Positions 9,001 through 11,408 of a DNA stretch of 11,408 bases are shown here, piece by piece. The DNA is from Phoronis pallida (lineage: Eukaryota; Phoronida; Phoronidae). Position numbers and translations under genes: made by a program. The notes beneath the pieces were generated by a model that was not told the DNA's origin, searched no databases, and was given only the letters and a program-made list of their open reading frames with translations. The stretch's first letter is position 1; the number at the start of each line of letters is the position of its first letter. The DNA is taken from contig JAOXYC010208017.1 in assembly GCA_028565715.1 (NCBI GenBank), forward strand, positions 1 to 11,408. Direction: 5' to 3'.

Positions 9001-11032
9001 TCGATTCGATTCGATTAATTTTGCTTCGATTCGATACATTTCGATTCGATATTCGATTAATTCAAAACATCTAAATAAATAACAAATCCACATGTTCCTG
9101 CTGTGAATATCATGTTTTAATTTGTAAATTGTACTGTAAATAAAATGATAAAGTCTAAACTTGTTTTATATAAATGTAATTGCTAATAAAGTCAGGTTTA
9201 GTGGAAATTAAGTAGTGCAGCTTAATTCTAATAATAATATTGCCTTTCTTTGTGTTTAAATTCATTGGAAATTCAAAATTCTTCGTCGCAGAATGCGAAC
9301 CTAGCGGCGAAATTTGGAACTTCTAATAATCGAATATCGATCGGAGATGAAGTCGTGTATCGATAATCGATGGGTTATTAATCGATTTTCGGTTCGATTC
9401 GATTAATCGTCCCACCCCTACGAGTATTTGTGTGCTTTAACAGGCTAAAGGGAATTTTTTTGAAAAGACAAAAAAATCAATTGGAACCTGGTCTGGTTAT
9501 GAATGTTTCTGTCTTTTCAACATTTGAAGGTTACTAGATATTTTGAAAACTATAAAAAAATCTATAGCCTTTTAATACTGTGTGTACACATTTCTTCTTG
9601 CAGAATATATTACAAAATATTGTAGGATGAATTTTGTATCATTAAATTTGTGAACAAAAATAGTAGTCATAATTTGAGAACTGTTGGAAGAGGACAACTT
9701 GGGTTCAATTTTATACTTTCTGACAGTTGCTTAGGACATTGGTTCATTATGAACCATTGTTGAGACAAGTCAGTTTTAAAATGCTCCAAAACACAGTATT
9801 TTTAATATAACTATATAATGTGGAGACCAGTGCCAGGCACTGAAGCCGGGGCCACCCAGTTAAGAGATTTAATAAATAAACAGTTTCATACACGAGTACA
9901 TACCTATGACCAACAGGTGTCAGGGGGAATGTCAGTATTTGTGGGAATGTTGAAGTGTCCAGAACTGGATAAGCATGGATTGGAATGATCAGGTTCTCAT
10001 CACCCTGGAAGAAAAAATGTTGAATTGGATAACACTTTCTTTAAATAATATTACACACAGTGTTTTTTTTTCAATTAACACCCTAAACAAGAATAAGAAA
10101 GGTAAGGTAGTGGAAAATTGGCCCTGAAACTGTATGGAGCCCAGATGGGTAAAAACTACTTATATTTTCCTGCACTATTTCAAGGGGAGAAATAATTTCC
10201 AATTAGGCCTAGATGAGTAATGCAGTTTAAGGATATAATGAGAAGACCTTTTGAATGGACCAGTTCATACCTTTGTGTGAATCCTTATGCAGTCATAGTA
10301 ATACCTCCATTCATCAGGATAGAACTCGACTGTACAGTCTAGGGTCATCCCAGGTACAAGTCTCTCCTGCAACAGTGTTTATGGTACTAGTCATAATTCA
10401 TATACAACAAGGAAATTTTTCACCATTTAACACCATAAATTGTTTCCTAAATTAAATTAAAACTGCATACTAACATGATTTATCTTCATTTTTCTCAGTA
10501 TCACCAAATTAAAACAAAATAAAGACAGTGCCATATTGATCATCCCTGACACGATTCAGCAACCTCTGAAAATCATATATAGACGTACAGTTTTCTTATT
10601 GCAGGTAATTTAACTGTAAAGTTTGATGAACAGTATAAAAGACATAGATTCCAACACATGGTCTCTCACAATCTGGACAAGCAACTTAAAAGGACTGGCT
10701 TGTCCAGATTGCAAGAGATCATATGTGTTGGAATCTATGTTCTGCATACATTTCAATAACACAATGCTTATAAAGAGCATCAAACCAGAAACAAATAAAA
10801 AGACACACATTGTCATTTGATTATAAATAATTCACACCACCTACCTGCTTTTTATACTTTATTTTGAAATATTTGCTTTGGGGAGGAATAATGTGCATCC
10901 TAATCACTTCTGCATCTACATTTCCAATCCTGAGTGGAAGTTTCAGTACCTGACCTGTCTCAAAGCCAGCAAAATAGATCACCGCAGGTGAGGCTTTCAC
11001 TGTAGCATTTTGAGCAACTTTGGCATAGATTT
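1..11032 (-). CDS. CFAP221: CFAP221 (PCDP1/FAP221) central-pair ciliary protein, partial multi-exon gene
   Basis: Twenty minus-strand exons (e1 at 11032 to e20 at 1) join into one open frame of about 870 codons, all with GT-AG introns and matching phases. The translation follows the vertebrate CFAP221 order: ASH/MSP-like N-terminal domain (residues ~10-210 of the visible part), variable linker, the conserved [20 protein letters not shown] and [14 protein letters not shown] segments, a [11 protein letters not shown] block, then [18 protein letters not shown] and RTGAE. Family knowledge: the protein sits in the C1d projection of the axonemal central pair with FAP54, FAP46 and FAP74, binds calcium-calmodulin and controls ciliary motility; mutation causes primary ciliary dyskinesia in mammals. 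Vertebrate proteins are about 840 residues; this one is longer although both ends are outside the window. No stop codon or frameshift breaks the exons, so the gene looks intact. Identification is from recalled family similarity, not from a search. Confidence 0.93.
60..501 (-). other. intron e19-e20, nothing recognised
   Basis: This is a 442-bp AT-rich intron bounded by GTTAGT and TTTTTCAG. I see no repeat, RNA gene or coding frame in it. Confidence 0.7.
502..621 (-). CDS. CFAP221: CFAP221 exon e19: acidic segment, [12 protein letters not shown]
   Basis: The exon is 120 bp, phase 2 at both ends, with acceptor CTTTAAAG and donor TAG/GTTAGT. It encodes [20 protein letters not shown] and [19 protein letters not shown]. 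Being symmetric, it could be skipped without a frame change. It fits the C-terminal tail; no separate domain is recognised. Confidence 0.87.
900..1024 (-). mobile_element. possible decayed hAT-like element fragment
   Basis: Inside the intron between e18 and e19 (622..1097), positions 1009-1024 read CAGGGGCGGATACAGG on the minus strand. This resembles the terminal inverted repeat of widespread hAT-type elements that begin CAGGGGCGGATCCAGG. Two C/G-rich blocks (905-911 and 988-995, GGGCGCCCCC-like) stand out against the AT-rich background. The second terminus is not recognisable, so this would be a truncated or decayed non-autonomous copy. The name is from memory of the motif, without a search. 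Confidence 0.4.
1098..1297 (-). CDS. CFAP221: CFAP221 exon e18: [17 protein letters not shown] segment
   Basis: The exon is 200 bp, phase 0 in and phase 2 out, with acceptor ATTCCAG and donor AAT/GTGAGT. It encodes [20 protein letters not shown], then [20 protein letters not shown] and ends ENIYEEA. The open frame happens to run upstream of the acceptor into the intron, to about 1477. I place the exon edge at 1297 because the acceptor is strong and the phase matches e17. The codon split with e19 gives isoleucine. Confidence 0.92.
1298..1858 (-). other. intron e17-e18, nothing recognised
   Basis: This is a 561-bp intron with GTGAGT donor and ATTCCAG acceptor. The frame of e18 stays open for a further 180 bp into it, which I regard as chance. 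No repeat or RNA gene is seen. Confidence 0.65.
1859..2005 (-). CDS. CFAP221: CFAP221 exon e17: proline-rich tail segment
   Basis: The exon is 147 bp (49 codons), phase 0 at both ends, with acceptor ATTCCAG and donor GAG/GTGAGT. It encodes [20 protein letters not shown] and then [16 protein letters not shown], ending QYLDRE. Short proline-aromatic motifs ([17 protein letters not shown]) suggest an extended docking tail rather than a folded domain. No other domain is recognised. Confidence 0.9.
2006..2325 (-). other. intron e16-e17, nothing recognised
   Basis: This is a 320-bp AT-rich intron. The open frame on the plus strand across it and the antisense of e16 has no splice or family support. 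Confidence 0.7.
2326..2526 (-). CDS. CFAP221: CFAP221 exon e16: acidic and proline-rich tail
   Basis: The exon is 201 bp (67 codons), phase 0 at both ends. The acceptor is a long T run followed by AAG and the donor is TTT/GTAAGT. It encodes [17 protein letters not shown], then [20 protein letters not shown] and ends IEYPPLHIF. It is acidic, then proline-rich, and probably disordered. Phase, open frame and splice consensus support it; residue-level conservation with vertebrates is weak here. Confidence 0.9.
2644..2808. repeat. 165-bp fold-back (MITE-like) inverted repeat
   Basis: The arms 2644-2694 and 2758-2808 are inverted complements at 49 of 51 positions (the differing sites are near 2650 and 2680). 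The 63-bp spacer itself holds an imperfect hairpin (ctagcggttaaatgg at 2705-2719 against ccatttgcccgttag at 2735-2749), so nearly the whole unit folds back. The outer ends read TAATGG and CCATTA, which would fit a TA target duplication as in Tc1/mariner-type MITEs, though a palindrome cannot prove it. It lies in the intron between e15 and e16 and has no coding capacity. The near-identity of the arms suggests a recent insertion. Confidence 0.8.
2946..3134 (-). CDS. CFAP221: CFAP221 exon e15: [18 protein letters not shown] block
   Basis: The exon is 189 bp (63 codons), phase 0 at both ends, with acceptor TTTTTAG and donor GAG/GTATGC. It encodes a leading proline-rich bit, then [20 protein letters not shown] and [18 protein letters not shown], ending LRTGAE. 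The F/Y.L.VP..Y....YQP........YVP........R.GAE pattern is a hallmark of CFAP221 and ends the best conserved part of the protein. Confidence 0.96.
3135..3541 (-). other. intron e14-e15, nothing recognised
   Basis: This is a 407-bp intron with GTAAGT donor and TTTTTAG acceptor. Only short chance palindromes (cctttgaaagg near 3304) are seen. Confidence 0.7.
3542..3751 (-). CDS. CFAP221: CFAP221 exon e14: basic amphipathic helix and acidic stretch
   Basis: The exon is 210 bp (70 codons), phase 0 at both ends, with acceptor ATTTCAG and donor GTAAGT. It starts [20 protein letters not shown], continues [20 protein letters not shown] and ends [15 protein letters not shown]. The first ~25 residues carry hydrophobic residues spaced among lysines and arginines plus a tryptophan, as in calmodulin-binding helices; the family is known to bind calcium-calmodulin, but the site assignment here is my inference. 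The FP.Y.DP end corresponds to the YSFPVD segment of vertebrates. Confidence 0.94.
3752..4083 (-). other. intron e13-e14, nothing recognised
   Basis: This is a 332-bp intron. The RT/IIVRLR junction needs no extra exon, and none is visible. Confidence 0.7.
4084..4179 (-). CDS. CFAP221: CFAP221 exon e13: [13 protein letters not shown] block
   Basis: The exon is 96 bp (32 codons), phase 0 at both ends, with acceptor TTTACAG and donor GTGAGT. It encodes [20 protein letters not shown] and [12 protein letters not shown]. The FD....N.W..R......F.QA.R pattern is conserved in vertebrate CFAP221. Its last residues join e14 to form a strongly basic helix ([14 protein letters not shown]). Confidence 0.94.
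4180..4866 (-). other. intron e12-e13, with a possible cryptic exon
   Basis: This is a 687-bp intron. It contains one phase-compatible 84-bp candidate exon (4330..4413), discussed in the findings. Apart from that I see nothing. Confidence 0.6.
4867..4956 (-). CDS. CFAP221: CFAP221 exon e12: LKRGDPV segment
   Basis: The exon is 90 bp (30 codons), phase 0 at both ends, with acceptor CTTTCAG and consensus donor GTAAGT. It encodes [20 protein letters not shown] and [10 protein letters not shown]. The L.RGDP...EE/DEY core is conserved in the vertebrate protein directly after the e11 helix. Two cysteines four residues apart are visible, but no metal-binding motif is completed. Confidence 0.93.
4957..5428 (-). 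other. intron e11-e12, nothing recognised
   Basis: This is a 472-bp AT-rich intron with GTGGGT donor and CTTTCAG acceptor. No repeats or RNA genes are seen. Confidence 0.7.
5429..5581 (-). CDS. CFAP221: CFAP221 exon e11: helical region, [10 protein letters not shown]...WQVRLG
   Basis: The exon is 153 bp (51 codons), phase 0 at both ends, with acceptor ATTTCAG and donor AAG/GTGGGT. It encodes [20 protein letters not shown], then [15 protein letters not shown], and ends [10 protein letters not shown]. High helical propensity and alternating charges suggest an alpha-helical or coiled segment. Vertebrate CFAP221 has the same order (EALF...V.........L.WQV.LG.....EW....Y). Confidence 0.95.
5760..6020 (+). 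mobile_element. tRNA-derived SINE (antisense to CFAP221)
   Basis: The head (about 5760-5833) has an RNA polymerase III A box TAGCTCAGCGG at 5767-5777 and a B box GGTTCGCACCC at 5811-5821, with tRNA-like spacing and an anticodon-like hairpin (cctttt...aaaagg) between them. The 3' acceptor strand (tgggttgca) pairs only partly with gcacccg, so it is not a working tRNA gene. About 170 bp of unrelated body follows, then the tail TTGTAAAGCGCTTTGAG at 6001-6017, a motif common at the 3' ends of animal SINEs that borrow a LINE tail. This structure (tRNA head, body, LINE-like tail) is that of a SINE. It sits in the intron between e10 and e11. I found no clear target-site duplication. Confidence 0.8.
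6141..6184 (-). CDS. CFAP221: CFAP221 exon e10: 44-bp microexon
   Basis: The exon is 44 bp, phase 1 in and phase 0 out, with acceptor TTTCAG and donor AAG/GTAGAT. It encodes [15 protein letters not shown]. The ending SSRQMK runs into [10 protein letters not shown] of e11, as TRQMKEALFEQKV does in vertebrate CFAP221. The exon is too short to stand out as an open frame by itself and is supported by splice sites, phase and family continuity. Confidence 0.9.
6185..6645 (-). other. intron e9-e10, nothing recognised
   Basis: This is a 461-bp intron. A short motif tttgggtaat occurs twice (6525 and 6587), which I take as chance or a minor duplication. Confidence 0.65.
6646..6757 (-). CDS. CFAP221: CFAP221 exon e9: conserved FP.DL...AVA.VLNQ.PGK block
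   Basis: The exon is 112 bp, phase 0 in and phase 1 out, with acceptor TTTACAG and donor CAG/GTAGGT. It encodes [20 protein letters not shown] and [17 protein letters not shown]. This is one of the best conserved CFAP221 signatures (the vertebrate form has FPVDLSNPFAVATVLNQEPGKLK), and it is a main reason for the gene name. Confidence 0.96.
6758..7203 (-). other. intron e8-e9, nothing recognised
   Basis: This is a 446-bp AT-rich intron, with an A/G-rich stretch (7150-7190 on the plus strand) near the e8 donor side that reads as a C/T-rich run on the gene strand. Confidence 0.65.
7204..7263 (-). CDS. CFAP221: CFAP221 exon e8: 20-codon microexon
   Basis: The exon is only 60 bp and phase 0 at both ends. 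The acceptor is TTTTCTAG; the donor GAG/GTCTAT is the weakest in the gene. It encodes [20 protein letters not shown]. It fits directly before the conserved EIE...FP block of e9, at the position of the vertebrate residues just upstream of that block. Symmetric phase and a weak donor make it a candidate for skipping. Confidence 0.85.
7539..7719 (-). CDS. CFAP221: CFAP221 exon e7: basic variable linker
   Basis: The exon is 181 bp, phase 2 in and phase 0 out, with acceptor CTTACAG and a weaker donor AAG/GTTGGT. It encodes [17 protein letters not shown] and [18 protein letters not shown], ending in a lysine- and arginine-rich run (NKKTKSGG...PSRK). Low complexity and high charge suggest a flexible linker between the ASH-like region and the conserved helical core. 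This part of the family aligns poorly between phyla; the assignment rests on frame, splice sites and position. Confidence 0.88.
7996..8209. repeat. perfect 53-bp inverted repeat around exon e6
   Basis: Positions 7996-8048 and 8157-8209 are exact inverted complements over 53 bp, separated by 108 bp. The left arm covers the last 28 bp of e6, its GTAAGTG donor and 25 bp of the next intron. The right arm is an inverted copy lying in the intron upstream of e6. In the pre-mRNA the two arms could form a 53-bp stem with most of e6 in the loop and the donor buried. Lack of transposon-type ends and the inclusion of coding sequence point to a local inverted duplication (for example by replication template switching) rather than a MITE. 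An assembly artefact is also possible. Confidence 0.9.
8021..8131 (-). CDS. CFAP221: CFAP221 exon e6 (probable cassette exon, acceptor uncertain)
   Basis: This is an open stretch of 36 codons ending at a consensus donor (CCCA/GTAAGTG). It encodes [20 protein letters not shown] followed by KRNLTQ, loosely like the vertebrate FERLNTL..K region. Two AG sites give the phase needed after e5: one ending the exon at 8131 (111 bp) and one at 8116 (96 bp); neither has a good pyrimidine tract. The best-looking acceptor (TTTTGATGTTCAG, exon edge at 8158) would put a stop six codons in. The exon is phase 2 at both ends, so it can be skipped without changing the frame. Its last 28 bp and its donor form one arm of a perfect 53-bp inverted repeat (7996..8048 with 8157..8209). 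It may be alternatively spliced or disabled in this allele. Confidence 0.5.
8264..8420 (-). CDS. CFAP221: CFAP221 exon e5: second ASH-like repeat, second half
   Basis: The exon is 157 bp, phase 1 in and phase 2 out, with acceptor TTGTAG and donor GTGAGT. It encodes [20 protein letters not shown], the classic G.IP..G...I.V.F.P signature of ASH/Hydin-type repeats. It continues [20 protein letters not shown] and ends SGLAR, where vertebrate CFAP221 has an F.PYECVFTGTC-like segment. This closes the N-terminal structured region. The last two bases (AG) can join either e6 (serine) or, if e6 is skipped, e7 (arginine), both in frame. Confidence 0.94.
8421..8829 (-). other. intron e4-e5, nothing recognised
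   Basis: This is a 409-bp intron with GTATTT donor and TTGTAG acceptor. No repeat or RNA gene is seen. Confidence 0.7.
8830..8933 (-). CDS. CFAP221: CFAP221 exon e4: second ASH-like repeat, first half
   Basis: The exon is 104 bp, phase 2 in and phase 1 out, with acceptor TTGCAG and donor CAG/GTATTT. It encodes [20 protein letters not shown] and then [12 protein letters not shown]. The P.DFEF..........F.I.P.SG pattern is typical of Hydin/ASH-like repeats and matches the vertebrate CFAP221 residues that follow the PIHAYPV block. The final glycine codon is split with e5. The intron upstream is the longest in the window (970 bp) and contains a hAT-like element. Confidence 0.95.
8975..9420. mobile_element. 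hAT-like non-autonomous DNA transposon (MITE), 446 bp
   Basis: The ends are perfect 15-bp terminal inverted repeats, TAGGGGTGGGACGAT at 8975-8989 and its complement at 9406-9420. Next to both ends are subterminal clusters of TCGAT/TTCGAT repeats (8999-9061 and 9327-9405), typical of hAT-family MITEs. There is no coding frame inside. An imperfect flanking repeat is visible (ctatttgt at 8967-8974 and gtatttgt at 9424-9431), but three bases separate the right copy from the terminus, so the 8-bp target duplication expected for hAT is only suggestive. It accounts for nearly half of the longest intron (e3-e4). Confidence 0.8.
9904..10004 (-). CDS. CFAP221: CFAP221 exon e3: [14 protein letters not shown] segment
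   Basis: The exon is 101 bp, enters in phase 0 and leaves in phase 2. The acceptor is TTCCAG and the donor GTATGT. It encodes [16 protein letters not shown] and then FPLTPVGH, which completes the first ASH-like sandwich (GD..L..PIHAYPV in the vertebrate protein) and begins the linker to the second one. The last two bases (AG) join the first base of e4 to make an arginine codon. Confidence 0.95.
10271..10366 (-). CDS. CFAP221: CFAP221 exon e2: conserved [10 protein letters not shown] core
   Basis: The exon is 96 bp (32 codons), phase 0 at both ends, with acceptor TTGCAG and donor AAG/GTATGA. It encodes [18 protein letters not shown] and then [12 protein letters not shown], the most strongly conserved stretch of the CFAP221 N-terminal domain. 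The L.PG....V.F.P.E motif is the typical ASH/MSP-like strand pair. Because it is phase 0 at both ends, skipping it would keep the frame but remove the centre of the domain. Confidence 0.95.
10642..10740. repeat. 99-nt hairpin, pre-miRNA-sized or short MITE
   Basis: Arms 10642-10682 and 10698-10740 pair: 18 perfect base pairs at the base (acatagattccaacacat), a mismatched middle of 9 against 11 nt, then 14 perfect base pairs (caatctggacaagc) closed by a 15-nt loop. The length, the internal asymmetric bulge and the terminal loop resemble an animal miRNA precursor, but a small fold-back transposon would look the same. It lies in the intron between e1 and e2 (10367..10844). Its symmetry also creates mirror-image open frames on both strands, which are not genes. 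Confidence 0.75.
10845..11032 (-). CDS. CFAP221: CFAP221 exon e1: start of ASH/MSP-like domain
   Basis: The exon is 188 bp and begins with the last two bases of a split codon (phase 1 intron upstream), so at least one upstream coding exon lies outside the window. The acceptor reads TTTTCAG and the donor CAG/GTAGGT. It encodes [20 protein letters not shown] followed by a glycine-rich turn and ends [17 protein letters not shown]. This pattern (pathogen-free beta strands with a final IPPQ.KYF) is the first half of the ASH (ASPM-SPD2-Hydin) immunoglobulin-like fold of CFAP221, which is used for microtubule or axoneme association. Confidence 0.93.
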
Positions 11033-11408
11033 CTGAAAATTAAAAATTGCGAGAAAATTATTAATCAAGTTGGAGATATTTAGGACTATGTTCAATCACA
11101 GCGACAGTAAGAACATATTTGGTATAGTTAGGTAAAAGTCCTTCATTGACATATGTTTTATTAAACACAACCTTATACCTGTTTTTAACAGTTTTATTAC
11201 TCATTATGGCCGGAATGGGACAGCTACTACCAGGTCGGGGTGCTTACTAGATCTAAGGGTAAACTAATTCACCCTTCATTCTAAGGACACCCACTAGTTC
11301 TACGGACAATCATCCTTTAATCGATAGACAGCCAATTAGTACACCCAGCTCTAGTTTTTTGCTACAAAAACCATTTTAGGGTATCCCAAAGACATGTGAC
11401 TCATTGTT
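11033..11408 (-). other. intron upstream of e1, with a degenerate short repeat
   Basis: No exon carrying the CFAP221 N-terminus is recognisable here. Three diverged ~20-bp units lie at 11241-11307 (acccactagttctacggac at 11289-11307 and two relatives). Otherwise I see nothing. Confidence 0.5.

Noticed and set aside
10623-10820. Open frames on both strands over the same region
   Set aside because: They are mirror images created by the 10642..10740 hairpin (the peptide DSNT...YVLESM appears in both directions). There are no splice sites or family match.
11033-11408. N-terminal coding exon of CFAP221
   Set aside because: No frame ending in a phase 1 donor with family-like residues was found; the first exon(s) must lie further right.

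Overview
The window is eukaryotic, AT-rich genomic DNA. Almost all of its coding content is one intron-dense gene on the minus strand. I identify the gene as CFAP221 (also known as PCDP1 or FAP221), a calmodulin-associated protein of the C1d projection of the ciliary central pair. Twenty coding exons can be joined from position 11032 down to position 1. Nineteen are well supported; one (8021..8131) has an uncertain acceptor. All visible introns are GT-AG, every junction is phase-compatible, and the reading frame is open for about 870 codons. The first exon(s), with the start codon, lie beyond position 11408. The C-terminal end lies beyond position 1.

Organism: an animal with motile cilia and short introns (roughly 130 to 970 bp). 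Intact exons, SINE and DNA-transposon relics and this intron density suggest an invertebrate, possibly a deuterostome such as an echinoderm, hemichordate or cephalochordate. I cannot fix the phylum from the sequence alone.

Layout from the 5' end of the gene (right) to the 3' end (left): 11033..11408 is intron with a short degenerate repeat. 8264..11032 holds exons e1-e5, coding for the N-terminal ASH/MSP-like beta-sandwich region. 7539..8131 holds e6-e7, a variable basic linker; e6 lies inside a perfect 53-bp inverted repeat. 4084..7263 holds e8-e13, the conserved helical central region. 2946..3751 holds e14-e15, with a strongly basic amphipathic stretch and a conserved YH.L.VP motif. 1..2526 holds e16-e20, an acidic and proline-rich C-terminal tail.

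The introns carry mobile-element relics: a tRNA-derived SINE (5760..~6020), a hAT-like non-autonomous element with 15-bp terminal inverted repeats (8975..9420), a 165-bp fold-back element (2644..2808), a possible hAT fragment (~900..1024), and a 99-nt hairpin of pre-miRNA size (10642..10740). There is no operon, CRISPR array, rRNA or intact tRNA gene, and no second protein-coding gene. The window is mostly an ordinary ciliary gene. The points worth a second look are the inverted repeat that captures the splice donor of e6 and the hairpin in the intron between e1 and e2.
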